64,000 bases of DNA from VRUE01 sp963805475. GTDB lineage: Bacteria; Actinomycetota; Thermoleophilia; Solirubrobacterales; 70-9. A program made the translations under genes and the position numbers. Below, piece by piece: positions 8,379 to 16,666 of this stretch (its first letter is position 1; the number at the start of each line of letters is the position of its first letter). The stretch lies in assembly GCA_963805475.1 (NCBI GenBank), contig CAWDUO010000009.1, forward strand, positions 1 to 64,000, read 5' to 3'. A model generated the notes under the pieces. It was not told the DNA's origin. It made no database searches and worked only from the letters and a program-made list of their open reading frames with translations.

Positions 8379-9258
8379 CGCGGTCCTGCAACAGCGCGCC
8401 CGCCTCTGCCAGCGGGGCGATCTCGAGGCCAGCCATCGGCTCACCGAGGCCGACGGACGCCGCCGCCACCCGCTCGGGGTCCTCGAAGTGCGTCGTCGCC
8501 TCGACGATCGCGCGGGCGCGGCGCTCCGGGTCGGCGCTCTTGAAGATGCCCGAGCCGACGAAGTTGCCCTCGGCGCCGAGCTGCATCATCAGCGCCGCGT
8601 CGGCCGGCGTGGCGATGCCGCCGGCGCAGAAGAGCGGCACCGGCAGGCGGCCCTGGGCGGCGACCTCGTGCACGACTTCGAGCGGCGCCCGGTGCTCTTT
8701 GGCGGCCGCGGAGAGCTCCTCGGGACCGAGCTGGGCGAGCCGCTTGATCCCGCCGACGATCTCGCGCATGTGGCGCACCGCCTCGACCACGTTGCCGGTC
8801 CCGGCCTCGCCCTTGGAGCGGATCATCGCCGCCCCCTCGCCGATCCGCCGCAGCGCCTCGCCGAGGTTCGTCGCGCCGCAGACGAAGGGCACCTCGAAGG
8901 CGAGCTTGTCGATGTGGTTGACCTCGTCGGCCGGGGTCAGCACCTCGGACTCGTCGATGTAGTCGACCTCCAGCGCCTGCAGGACCTGGGCCTCGGCGAA
9001 GTGGCCGATCCGCGCCTTGGCCATCACCGGGATCGTCACCGCCTCCTGGATCCCTTCGATCATCTGCGGATCGGACATCCGCGCCACGCCGCCGTCGCGG
9101 CGGATGTCGGCCGGCACGCGCTCCAGCGCCATCACCGCGCAGGCCCCCGCCGTCTCGGCGATCCGCGCCTGCTCGGGCGTCACCACGTCCATGATCACCC
9201 CGCCCTTCAACATCTCGGCGAGGCCGGTCTTGACCCGAAAAGTTGCGCGCTCGGCCAT
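8371..9258 (-). CDS. pdxS: Pyridoxal 5'-phosphate synthase lyase subunit PdxS
   Basis: Makes PLP from ribose 5-phosphate, glyceraldehyde 3-phosphate and ammonia. 295 residues, normal length, (beta/alpha)8 barrel. Hallmarks: KGGVIMDVVTPEQARIAE, VMALERVPADIR with neighbouring Arg-Asp-Gly-Gly, VMAKARIGHFAEAQ, and the glycine-rich phosphate site CAGGIATPADAALMMQLG. ATG at 9258 gives the normal MAERATFRVKTGLAEML start. A -10-like AATAAT ends 7 bases upstream of the ATG, so the transcript may be leaderless. Confidence 0.96.
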   Translation of the reverse strand: MAERATFRVKTGLAEMLKGGVIMDVVTPEQARIAETAGACAVMALERVPADIRRDGGVARMSDPQMIEGIQEAVTIPVMAKARIGHFAEAQVLQALEVDYIDESEVLTPADEVNHIDKLAFEVPFVCGATNLGEALRRIGEGAAMIRSKGEAGTGNVVEAVRHMREIVGGIKRLAQLGPEELSAAAKEHRAPLEVVHEVAAQGRLPVPLFCAGGIATPADAALMMQLGAEGNFVGSGIFKSADPERRARAIVEATTHFEDPERVAAASVGLGEPMAGLEIAPLAEAGALLQDRGA

Positions 9259-9285
9259 CAAGGCATTATTACCTGACGCCTCGCA

Positions 9286-9382
9286 CAACCAATTAGCGAG
9301 CATCACGATCTGATTCTCTGCGAGCGGCGCCGATGCGGCGCGTAGCCGCCACCCCCGGACGCGAAGCGGAGGAGGTGGCGGT
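9286..9382 (-). repeat. Palindromic intergenic repeat, copy D (inverted)
   Basis: Read on the minus strand it follows copies A and C through the whole length (GC hairpin with CTCCGCTTCGCGTCCG, then CGCTCGCAGAGAATCAG, then ATCGTGATGCTCGC) but is more diverged at both ends. It lies between the rpiR-type regulator stop (9387) and the pdxS promoter. Confidence 0.82.
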
Positions 9383-9386
9383 CTTG

Positions 9387-10247
9387 CTACTTGAGCTTGT
9401 AGGCGCGAATTCGGTCTTTGTGCGCGGCTTCGTCGCGCGCGTACAGGCCGTGCGCCAGCCCCTGGACGAGCGCCATCAGCGCCGTGTTGGAGCGGGCGAA
9501 AGAGGGGCTGTTGGAGGAGAAGTAGAGGGTCTGCTCGGCGTGCTCGCCGACCTCCGACATCGAGGCGTCGGAGATCGCCAGGGTGCGCGCGCGGCGGTGC
9601 AGGGCCAGCTTCATCGCCCGCAGCAGCAGCGGGTGCGCGCGGCCGCAGGAGAGCACGATCACCAGTGTCTCCTCGTCGATCCGGCCCAGCCGCTGAAGCG
9701 ACTCGCCGCCGGTGCTGACGACGATTTCGGCGCGGATGTCGAGCAGGCTGAGCATGTGGCGGAAGTAGCTGGCGAAGAAGGCCATCTGGTCGACCCCGAC
9801 GATCACCACCCGCTGCGCCTCGGCCAGCGCGGCGACGGCCCCCTCGACCTGCTCGCGGGTGAGGTTGCGCGCCGTCTCCTCCAAGTTCGAGTAGTCGGCG
9901 CTGAGCGAGCCCTCCAGCTCGGAGTGGTCGAAGGCGAACAGCGCGGCGCCGCCGGCGCTCGGCCCTCCACCGCTGGAAACGGCGGCGCTGCGGTACTCCT
10001 CGATCGCCGCCTGCTGGAGCTCCGGGTAGCCCTCGAAGCCGAGGGCCTGGGAGAAGCGCACCACCGTCGATGAGGAGGTGCTCGCTCTCCTGGCCAGCTC
10101 CTCGGCGGTGAGGAAGGCTGCCTCGTCGAGATGGTCGACGATGTAGCGGGCGACGTCTTTCTGCGAGCGCGAGAACTCCTCGAAGCGCTCCTGGATGTAC
10201 TCGGAAAGGCTCTTCAGCTGGGGGGATTTGGTCGCGGTCTTGCTCAC
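9387..10247 (-). CDS. MurR/RpiR family transcriptional regulator
   Basis: 286 residues from the GTG at 10247. The N-terminal RpiR-type helix-turn-helix (about 40-85) reads FLTAEELARRASTSSSTVVR then FSQALGFEGYPEL. A SIS sugar-phosphate isomerase fold follows (about 130-260), with VVIVGVDQMAFFASYF and VIVLSCGRAHPLLLRAMKLA. Members sense sugar phosphates or related metabolites. The nearest downstream gene is pdxS, but a repeat and a separate promoter lie between them, so its targets are not evident. Confidence 0.85.
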   Translation of the reverse strand: MSKTATKSPQLKSLSEYIQERFEEFSRSQKDVARYIVDHLDEAAFLTAEELARRASTSSSTVVRFSQALGFEGYPELQQAAIEEYRSAAVSSGGGPSAGGAALFAFDHSELEGSLSADYSNLEETARNLTREQVEGAVAALAEAQRVVIVGVDQMAFFASYFRHMLSLLDIRAEIVVSTGGESLQRLGRIDEETLVIVLSCGRAHPLLLRAMKLALHRRARTLAISDASMSEVGEHAEQTLYFSSNSPSFARSNTALMALVQGLAHGLYARDEAAHKDRIRAYKLK

Positions 10248-10316
10248 GGCCGTCCATTTCGCCGGTCCCCGTGCTTTCCCTTCCGATCTGGTTGGATGAC
10301 GCCGGAGATGACCTCT

Positions 10317-10628
10317 ATGCCCAGCAAGCGCTGGAGCCTGCGCGGCTACGACGACGAAGGCAACGAGGTCTGGCTGATCCGCGGCTTCGGCCGCAAGCTC
10401 TACCGCTGCCCCGGCTGCCACGGCGACATCCCGATCGGCAGCGAGCACACGGTCGTCCAGTACGTGCTGCGGCTGGGCGGGACCGAGCACCATCACTGGC
10501 ACCGCCGCTGCGCCGAAGAGCTGCTGGAGCCGGACCTGCGCGGCGTGAAGAAGGTGCCGGCCTCGCAGTCCTCGCGCTCGAAGCTGGAGGAGCGCGGACG
10601 GCGGCCGTCGGGACGGCGGCGGCGCTAG
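10317..10628 (+). CDS. Small basic zinc-ribbon-like protein
   Basis: 103 residues from ATG 10317, which has GGAG nine bases upstream; ATGs at 10296 and 10308 are also in frame. It starts MPSKRWSLRGYDDEGNEVW and contains KLYRCPGCHGDIPIGSEHTVV and HHHWHRRCAEELL, so a CPGC pair plus a later HxxC-like group could bind zinc. The C-terminus is Arg-rich (GRRPSGRRRR). A conserved actinobacterial protein of this type exists without assigned function. Its stop is immediately followed by the next start at 10629. Confidence 0.7.
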   Translation: MPSKRWSLRGYDDEGNEVWLIRGFGRKLYRCPGCHGDIPIGSEHTVVQYVLRLGGTEHHHWHRRCAEELLEPDLRGVKKVPASQSSRSKLEERGRRPSGRRRR

Positions 10629-11375
10629 ATGGACGGCCGGGCGGGGGTCCTCGCCCTCTACGCGCGCATCTGGCGCACCTACTTCGCCTGGGCGGGCTCG
10701 CTGTTGCCGCTCGCCGTCGTCGTCTTCGTGCCGGTCGGCCTGGTGCACGCGGTCCCGGTCCACTTCGACGCGACCCAGCTCGACCTCGGCCGCGGCTTCG
10801 CCCTCGCCGGCGCGCTGGTCGCGATCCTCCTGCTGACCGGCATCGGCCTGCTCGGCGAGGTCTTCTACACCGGCGCGGTGGCGATCGCCCTGACCCGCCC
10901 GCGCGGCGCCGACGGCAGGCCGCCCTCGCTGCTCGAAGTGGCGCGGATGGTCGGCTACCGGACGCTGATAATCGTCGACCTCCTCTTCGGCGCGCTCGTC
11001 GCGCTCGGCCTCGCCGCCCTGATCGTGCCGGGCGTGCTGCTCTTCGTCTACCTCGGCCTCGCCGCCCCGGCGGCGGAGATCGAGCGGCGCGGCTGGCGCG
11101 AGGCCTTCGCCCGCAGCTTCCGGCTCGTCCGCGGCAGCTTCTGGCTCGTCTTCGCCGTCCTCGTCCCGATCGAGCTCGCCAGCGACGCGCTGACCGACCT
11201 GGCGACGGCGGGCTCCCACGCGCTGCTCGGCAACTCGCTGATCGCCGAGTGGCTGACCGACAGCGCCGCGAACGTCGTGCTCACGCCCTTCTACGCGGTC
11301 GCCGCGGTGCTGTTGACGCTCGACCTGATCGCCGCCCGGGACGGCGCCGCGCCGCGACTACACTCGGCTCCGTAG
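10629..11375 (+). CDS. Hypothetical multi-pass membrane protein
   Basis: 248 residues. At least five hydrophobic segments: about 20-42, 57-80, 112-140 (LIIVDLLFGALVALGLAALI), 172-195 and 212-235. The amphipathic middle AAEIERRGWREAFARSFRLV followed by a hydrophobic segment resembles the glycerophosphoryl-diester-phosphodiesterase membrane-domain group of unknown-function proteins. The ATG starts directly after the previous stop, so the two genes are co-transcribed. Confidence 0.7.
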   Translation: MDGRAGVLALYARIWRTYFAWAGSLLPLAVVVFVPVGLVHAVPVHFDATQLDLGRGFALAGALVAILLLTGIGLLGEVFYTGAVAIALTRPRGADGRPPSLLEVARMVGYRTLIIVDLLFGALVALGLAALIVPGVLLFVYLGLAAPAAEIERRGWREAFARSFRLVRGSFWLVFAVLVPIELASDALTDLATAGSHALLGNSLIAEWLTDSAANVVLTPFYAVAAVLLTLDLIAARDGAAPRLHSAP

Positions 11376-11384
11376 CTCTAGCCG

Positions 11385-12260
11385 ATGACCGCCGCCTCGA
11401 TATTCAGCGACTTCTGGAACGACCAGATCCTCGCCAACGAAAAGCAGGGCCTCTTCCTGGTCCTCGTCGGCTTCATCCTCTCCTTCGCCTTCATCCGCAT
11501 GAGCACCCGGCTGATGCGCAGCCCGAAGGTGTCCTGGTGGCCCGGCAGCGTGGTCAGCGACGGCGGCGTCCACGTCCACCACCTGGTCTTCGGAATCGTG
11601 ACGATGATGATCGCCGGCGCGCTCGGCTTCATGGCGCTGGGCGAGAGCCCCTACGTGGAGCTCTGCGCCTTCGCCTTCGGCGTCGGCGCCGGCCTGACGA
11701 TCGACGAGTTCGCCCTCTGGGTCTACCTCGACGACGTCTACTGGGCCGAGGAGGGGCGCGCCTCGATCGACGCGACCGTGATCGCCGCGGCGGGGATGAT
11801 GCTGATCCTGCTCGGCTTCAGCCCGTTCAGCTTCGACACCAGCTCGGTCGAGCAGACGATCGCCAGCATCCTCGGCGCCGCGCTCGTCTTCGCCCTGGTC
11901 GCGATCTGCTTCCTCAAGCAGCGCGTCCTGCACGGGACGATCGGCTTCTTCGTCTTCCCGATCGCGATCTACGGCGCCGCCCGCGTCGGCAAGCCCGGCT
12001 CCCCCTGGGCGCGCCGCCGCTACGGCGAGCGCAACCCCGGCAAGCAGGCCAAGGCCGAAGAGCGCTTCCGCCCCGACCGCCACACCGAGCGCTTCAAGAA
12101 CGCCTTCCGCGACATCGTCGGCGGCAAGCCCAGCGAGGGCCTCGCGGCGGCCTCCGAAGAGGCCCTAGCGACCACCCGGGAAGCGATCGAAGAAGCCCGC
12201 CACCAGGCGGAACGCGTGACCCGGCCAGGCGGCGGCGCCGGCAAGGACCACCGCAAATAG
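11385..12260 (+). CDS. Conserved actinobacterial integral membrane protein with HxHH motif
   Basis: 291 residues. Helices at about 24-44 and 70-95 flank a conserved loop GGVHVHHLVFGIV. Further helices cover about 95-118, 135-155, 160-185 and 190-205. The acidic motif TIDEFALWVYLDDVYW lies between two of them. The last ~90 residues are a charged, probably cytoplasmic, helical tail. The His cluster together with the DEFALW motif hints at a metal site in the membrane, but no activity is known to me. ATG 11385, nine bases after the upstream stop. Confidence 0.72.
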   Translation: MTAASIFSDFWNDQILANEKQGLFLVLVGFILSFAFIRMSTRLMRSPKVSWWPGSVVSDGGVHVHHLVFGIVTMMIAGALGFMALGESPYVELCAFAFGVGAGLTIDEFALWVYLDDVYWAEEGRASIDATVIAAAGMMLILLGFSPFSFDTSSVEQTIASILGAALVFALVAICFLKQRVLHGTIGFFVFPIAIYGAARVGKPGSPWARRRYGERNPGKQAKAEERFRPDRHTERFKNAFRDIVGGKPSEGLAAASEEALATTREAIEEARHQAERVTRPGGGAGKDHRK

Positions 12261-12343
12261 CCGCACTCTCCGCCACTTCTTGCACACGGAAGCGCTAGGG
12301 CGGCACCGGATCCTCAGAGCCCCTGCTTCTGTCTCGGGTGGGC

Positions 12344-12349
12344 TAGCCT
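12344..12349 (+). promoter_or_regulatory. -10 element TAGCCT of a leaderless transcript
   Basis: TAGCCT ends exactly 7 bases before the ATG at 12356, so transcription would be expected to begin at the start codon. The same hexamer-to-start spacing is seen at six other genes in this window. Confidence 0.55.
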
Positions 12350-12355
12350 GAGCTC

Positions 12356-12584
12356 ATGTGCATGCAGTGCATGGCGAGCGCGATGGCGGCGGGGGCCGTC
12401 GGCGACCGGGATGCGCGCTTGGATCGCCACCCACTCCCCGAGTTGGATGAATCCGCGCCGCCTCAAGCTGAGCACCGCCGCAATCCTCGCCGCCGGGGTC
12501 CTCGCCTCCGGCAGCCATCTCGCGCCGAACGCATCCTCGCCTACGGCGGCGCAGGCTGCCACTCACGCAACCGCGACTCGTTAG
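12356..12584 (+). pseudogene. Small CxxC membrane peptide gene, interrupted by a 1-base insertion
   Basis: Starts MCMQCMASAMAAGAVG, then the frame is lost near 12401-12405 and resumes one base later as TGMRAWIATHSPSW, then MNPRRLKLSTAAILAAGVLASG to a stop at 12582-12584. Removing one G from GTCGGCGACCGGG restores a single ~75-residue protein: Cys-rich start, Trp/Arg linker, then a hydrophobic helix and a polar tail. I recall short actinobacterial proteins with this MCxxCMA start, function unknown. A leaderless promoter precedes the ATG. The extra base could be a sequencing error or a real frameshift. Confidence 0.6.
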
Positions 12585-12593
12585 CCGCGTCGC

Positions 12594-13040
12594 TCAGGCG
12601 GCGCAGCGCTCGCAGCGGCCGTGGATCGTCACCTCGTGCTCGGCGGCGTCGAAGCTCATTCGCCCGCTCACCTTGTCGATCGCCCGCTCCAGCGAGGCGT
12701 CCTCGAAGGGAATCATCCGGCCGCAGTCGCGACAGATCGCGTGGTGGTGGTGCTCGCCGTCGGGCTCGATCCGCTCATATCCCGCGACTCCCCGCGCAAC
12801 CTCGATGCGGCGGAGCAGGCCGAGTTCCTTGAGCTGCTCAAGCGCGCGGTAGATGCTGGCCCGCCCCACTCCAGCCTTGCGCCGCCGCAGCTCGTCGTCG
12901 AGGTCAAGCGCGGTGACGGCGCAATCGTGGCGAGCGAGCGCCTCAACCACAACGGTGCGGGCGCCGCCGCGCCGGTAGCCGGCGGCTCGCAAGGTGGCGA
13001 GAGCATGGTCGGCCCAGCTCGTCTGAGTGGCGGCGCTCAT
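12594..13040 (-). CDS. Fur-family metalloregulator, probably Zur
   Basis: 148 residues. The N-terminal winged helix (about 10-80) includes VGRASIYRALEQLKELGLLRR. The dimerisation domain has the metal site EHHHHAICRDCGRMIPF and ends HGRCERCAA, giving two CxxC pairs for the structural zinc. The ATG at 13040 overlaps the stop of the ABC permease gene (ATGA), so the regulator is the last gene of the metal-uptake operon. That linkage, rather than a specificity-determining residue, is why I favour Zur over Fur or Mur. Confidence 0.87.
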   Translation of the reverse strand: MSAATQTSWADHALATLRAAGYRRGGARTVVVEALARHDCAVTALDLDDELRRRKAGVGRASIYRALEQLKELGLLRRIEVARGVAGYERIEPDGEHHHHAICRDCGRMIPFEDASLERAIDKVSGRMSFDAAEHEVTIHGRCERCAA

Positions 13041-13915
13041 GCTCTCGATCCTAGAGATGCCCCACCCCGTACCCCGTCGATTCCCTGGGACTCGGGCGTC
13101 CGAGAGCGACTGCGCAACCAAGAGACGGCGGCGGCGAGGAGGAAGGTCGCGGTCGCGGCGCCGATCACCGCCGTGCTCGCCGGCAGCGCGGGGACCTGAT
13201 AGCTGAGCGCGAGCCCGGCCCACATCGAGCCGACGGCAATCGCCGCCGACAGCCCGAGGCCGCACCAGGGATTGTCGGACAGCAGCCGCGCCGCGCCGCC
13301 CGGCGCCGCGAGGAGGCCGAGCAGCAAAAGCGCGCCGACCGCCTGCGTCGCCTCCGCCGCGACCACCGCCAAGACGATGAAGAAGCCGAGGCCGAGCGCC
13401 CGCACCGGCACCCCGAGACCGCGCGCCACCTCGGGGTCGACCGAGGCAAACAACAGCGGCCGGGCGATCGCCGCCTGCGCCAGGCAGGCGAGAATCGCGA
13501 TCGCCGCGGCGAGGCGGGCGTCGGCGAGCGAGAGGCCGAGGATCGAGCCGAAGAGGACGCGGACCGCAGCGGTGCCGTTGGAGCCGCTCGAGCCACTGAT
13601 GAAAACCGAGAGGAAGAGCGCGCCAAGGCCGAGAATCCAGGCGAAGACCGAGCCGATCACGACGTCGTCGGGGCGGGCGCGCTCGCCAAGTAGCCCCATC
13701 CCGCTCGCCACCGCGATCGTCGCCACGAAAAGGCCGAGTCGAACGTCAACTCCTGCCGCCGCGGCCGCCAGGGCGCCGGTGAAGGCGACATGGCTGAGCG
13801 CGTCGCCGGCGAAGACCTGGCTGCGCAGGACGACGAAGTAGCCAACGAGACCACAGGCAAGCGCGACGGGGGTGCCGGCGAGGAAGGCGTTGCGCATGAA
13901 CTCGTGGGCGAACAT
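13037..13915 (-). CDS. Metal ABC transporter permease (ZnuB/MntB family), second subunit
   Basis: 292 residues, eight or so hydrophobic segments, ABC-3 permease family. Family features: FVVLRSQVFAGDALSHVAF near the N-terminus and RPLLFASVDPEVARGLGVPV in the cytoplasmic loop that contacts the ATPase. The start at 13915 shares one base with the upstream permease stop (TGATG). Two different permease genes in tandem imply a heterodimeric channel. Confidence 0.9.
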   Translation of the reverse strand: MFAHEFMRNAFLAGTPVALACGLVGYFVVLRSQVFAGDALSHVAFTGALAAAAAGVDVRLGLFVATIAVASGMGLLGERARPDDVVIGSVFAWILGLGALFLSVFISGSSGSNGTAAVRVLFGSILGLSLADARLAAAIAILACLAQAAIARPLLFASVDPEVARGLGVPVRALGLGFFIVLAVVAAEATQAVGALLLLGLLAAPGGAARLLSDNPWCGLGLSAAIAVGSMWAGLALSYQVPALPASTAVIGAATATFLLAAAVSWLRSRSRTPESQGIDGVRGGASLGSRA

Positions 13916-14805
13916 CAGACCGGCTCTCCCACCGGCACCGCGAGCGAGCGGCGACCGACGGCGGCCCTGCACAGCCGCACCACCACGAAGAGGCCGAAGG
14001 AGAGGCTCGTGACCCAGAAGCCGATGGGGTAGGGCGAGAAATAGGCGATCGTCAGCCCGACCCAGGTGACCGCCAGCGCCAAGGCGACCGAGAGCGCCAG
14101 CCCGGGTCCGGGCCGCGCCGTGATCTGCTGCGCCGTCGCCGCCGGCATCACCAGCAGGGCGAAGACCAGCAGAGCGCCGGTGATCTCGGCGGTGGCGGCG
14201 ACCGCCAGGCCGAGCAGCAGCAGGAAGATGACCCCCAACGCCCGCGTCGGCACCCCGGCGGCGCGGGCGACCTCGGCGTCTACGGAGGCGAAGAGCAGCG
14301 GCCGCCCGATCGCCGCGAGCACGAGGAGGGCGGCGAGCGCGATCCAAAGCAGCGTGGTCACCTGCCCGGTGGTGATGCCGAGGAAGGTGCCGAAGAGCAG
14401 CGACTCCAGGCTGGCGAGCTGGCCGCTGTAGAGGTTGACGAAGAGGAAGCCGAGGCCGAGGCCGAAGGCCTGGACCGTGCCGATCGCCGCCGACTCGCCG
14501 CTGCGCGCCGCCCGGCCGGGGCCGCTGACCGCGGCGAGTACGAGCGCCCCGAGGCCGCAGGCGCCGAAGTATCCGAGAGCCAGCGGCAGGCCGGCCAGGG
14601 TCGCCCCCGCCGCGCCCGGGAAGGCGATCACCGAAAGGGTGTGACCGGCGAAGGTCTGGCGGCGCAGGACCATGAACCAGCCGATCGCACCGGCCATCAC
14701 CGCGACGATCGTCCCCGCCTGCAGGGCGTTGACCATGAAAGGGAATTCGGTCAGCTGTTCGTAGTCGCTGACGGGATTCCAGGAGAGGGCGGCGAGCTCA
14801 GCCAT
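13915..14805 (-). CDS. Metal ABC transporter permease (ZnuB/MntB family), first subunit
   Basis: 296 residues, homologous to the next permease: FMVLRRQTFAGHTLSVIAF near residue 50 and RPLLFASVDAEVARAAGVPT in the middle. Multi-pass inner-membrane channel for Zn or Mn uptake, working with the ATPase and lipoprotein encoded upstream. Its ATG at 14805 overlaps the ATPase stop by 8 bases. Confidence 0.9.
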   Translation of the reverse strand: MAELAALSWNPVSDYEQLTEFPFMVNALQAGTIVAVMAGAIGWFMVLRRQTFAGHTLSVIAFPGAAGATLAGLPLALGYFGACGLGALVLAAVSGPGRAARSGESAAIGTVQAFGLGLGFLFVNLYSGQLASLESLLFGTFLGITTGQVTTLLWIALAALLVLAAIGRPLLFASVDAEVARAAGVPTRALGVIFLLLLGLAVAATAEITGALLVFALLVMPAATAQQITARPGPGLALSVALALAVTWVGLTIAYFSPYPIGFWVTSLSFGLFVVVRLCRAAVGRRSLAVPVGEPV

Positions 14806-15517
14806 GATCGTGGCGGTCGTGGTGGTGGGCGGGCGGCTCCGGGGTGCCGACGACGACGAGGCGGCCGTCGGAGGTCTCCAGCACCTCGATCGGCGCCCCG
14901 TAGAGGCGGCTCAGGGTCGAGCCGTCGATCACCTCGCGCGGCGCGCCCTGCACGCCGCGGCCCCCGGCGAAGTAGACGACCCGGTCGAGGTAGCCGAGGA
15001 TCGGGTTGACGTCGTGGGCGACCAGCAGGACCGTCACCCCCTGGCTATCGCAGATTCGCTGGACGAGGGAGGCGATCGCGCCCTGGTTTGAGAGGTCGAG
15101 GCTGTCGAGGGGCTCGTCGAGCAGCAGGATCTCCGGCTCGCGCACCAGCGCCTGGGCGATCAGCAACCGCTGCTGCTCGCCCCCGGAGAGCGAGCCAATC
15201 GGGCGCGAGGCATAGCCGCCGGCGCCGACGAGGTCGATCATCTGATCGACCCGCTCGCGGGCGAGCCGGTCGGTGCGGCTGAGGGCCTGCGGCAGCGGCA
15301 GGCCCCAGCGGGCGCCGTCGAGGCCGAGCCGCACCATGTCGACGCCACGAATCCGCGTGCCGGAGTCAAAGCCGCGCCGCTGGGGCAGGTAGCCGATCCG
15401 GCTCCTCGCCGTCCCGGGCTTCTCACCGAGCACGGCCGCCCTGCCGGCGCTGAGCGGCAGCAGGCCGAGCACGACGTGAAGGAGGGTCGACTTGCCGGCG
15501 CCGTTGGGTCCCAGCAC
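14798..15517 (-). CDS. Metal ABC transporter ATP-binding protein; true N-terminus lies upstream with no standard start codon
   Basis: Walker A GPNGAGKST, Q-loop YLPQRRGF, signature LSGGEQQR, Walker B ILLLDEPLDSLD and switch His (VAHDVN) are all present. The first standard start in frame is GTG 15517, which begins at the Walker A strand and would omit the A-loop. The open frame continues upstream to about 15691 (EAIRLEGASAARGAG then PIWSGLDLRISGGEF), clearly part of the protein, but contains no ATG, GTG or TTG. The gene therefore uses a rare start codon or carries an indel. The C-terminus is His-rich (AHHHDRHDHG). Confidence 0.85.
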   Translation of the reverse strand: MLGPNGAGKSTLLHVVLGLLPLSAGRAAVLGEKPGTARSRIGYLPQRRGFDSGTRIRGVDMVRLGLDGARWGLPLPQALSRTDRLARERVDQMIDLVGAGGYASRPIGSLSGGEQQRLLIAQALVREPEILLLDEPLDSLDLSNQGAIASLVQRICDSQGVTVLLVAHDVNPILGYLDRVVYFAGGRGVQGAPREVIDGSTLSRLYGAPIEVLETSDGRLVVVGTPEPPAHHHDRHDHG

Positions 15518-15668
15518 GGCGACGAACTCGCCCCCGCTGATCCGCAGGTCAAGGCCCGACCAGATCGGGCCGGCGCCACGCGCGGCGCTGGCCCCTTCGA
15601 GCCGGATCGCCTCGCCGCCCTCCCGCCGCGCCGCGGGCGCGGAGCTGGTTTTCGCCGCCGTCTCCGTC

Positions 15669-16604
15669 TCAGCCCCCCGCCTTGGCGAGCGCGACCTTGA
15701 TGCCTTTCAGCTCCTGGGACATCCAATCCTGGAAGCTCGCGCCTTCGGGGGTCAGCGTCTCGGTCACGGTGGCGATCGGGATTCCCGCCGCTTCGGCTTC
15801 TTCGTTAAGGCGCTTCACGTCGGGGGTCGCGTTCTGGCTGTTGTAGACCCAGAGCTCGATCAGGTGATCCTTGATCTGTTCGTCGGCGGTTGCCTTCTCA
15901 GAGGGGGTCGGTTCGGTGCCCTCGGCGATCCCGTCCATGAACCCCACCGGGGTGATCAGCTTAAGCCCGAGCGAGGGCGCCAGCGGTTCGAAGATGCTCT
16001 CCGAGGCGCCGACCGGCGTCCCCTGGTAGCTCGCCTTGATCTGCGAGATCAGTTCGTTGTATTCGGCAAGGCCTTCGGTTTCGAAGGCTTCCTGCTGTTC
16101 GTCGAAGTAGGCGGCGTTGCCGGGCAGCGCTTCCTTGTAGTCGGCGACGATCGCGTCGATCACCTTGTGGACCGAGATCGGCGAGTACCACTGGTGCGGG
16201 TTGTCTCCCTCCTGCAGCCCGAGCACGTCTCCGACGGAGAGTTCGGTACGGCTCGATTCAGGGCTGGCGGCGAGCAGCTTCGATGCCCATTCGTCGTAGC
16301 CGACCCCGTTGACGATCGACATTTCAGACCCGGCCAGCGTTTTCGCGTCTTCGCTCGTCGGTTCGTAGTCGTGGGGGTCGGCGGCCGGGTTGGTGATGAT
16401 GTTCTTCACCGCCACTTTTTCGCCGCCGAGCTGTTCGGCGATCGAGCCCCAGAAGTCCTCGGCGGCAACCACATTCAGCTTGCCGGATGAGCTGCCGGAG
16501 GTCGAACCGGAATCCGAGCTTGAGCCTCCGCAGCCCGCGATCAGAACGGCAGTGAGGGCGAGGGCGGCGATCGGCAGAGCGGCGCGGCGACGGGACAGCG
16601 GCAT
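15669..16604 (-). CDS. Zinc/manganese ABC transporter substrate-binding lipoprotein (ZnuA-like)
   Basis: 311 residues. Basic N-terminus MPLSRRRAALP, hydrophobic core and lipobox LIAGC, so it is a membrane-anchored lipoprotein. The mature part has the cluster A-I metal-binding layout: AAEDFWGSIAEQLGG, NPAADPHDYEPTSEDAK (a binding His in DPHDYEP), DNPHQWYSPISVHKV and a later Asp/Glu-rich region. No His-rich loop is present. ATG 16604 follows AAGGAGG. First gene of the operon SBP, ATPase, two permeases, Fur-family regulator. Confidence 0.92.
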   Translation of the reverse strand: MPLSRRRAALPIAALALTAVLIAGCGGSSSDSGSTSGSSSGKLNVVAAEDFWGSIAEQLGGEKVAVKNIITNPAADPHDYEPTSEDAKTLAGSEMSIVNGVGYDEWASKLLAASPESSRTELSVGDVLGLQEGDNPHQWYSPISVHKVIDAIVADYKEALPGNAAYFDEQQEAFETEGLAEYNELISQIKASYQGTPVGASESIFEPLAPSLGLKLITPVGFMDGIAEGTEPTPSEKATADEQIKDHLIELWVYNSQNATPDVKRLNEEAEAAGIPIATVTETLTPEGASFQDWMSQELKGIKVALAKAGG

Positions 16605-16666
16605 GGGGCCTCCTTGGTCGATTCGGGCTTGCGGAGCCGGCGGAACCTGGCCGGCCATCGCCGCGC

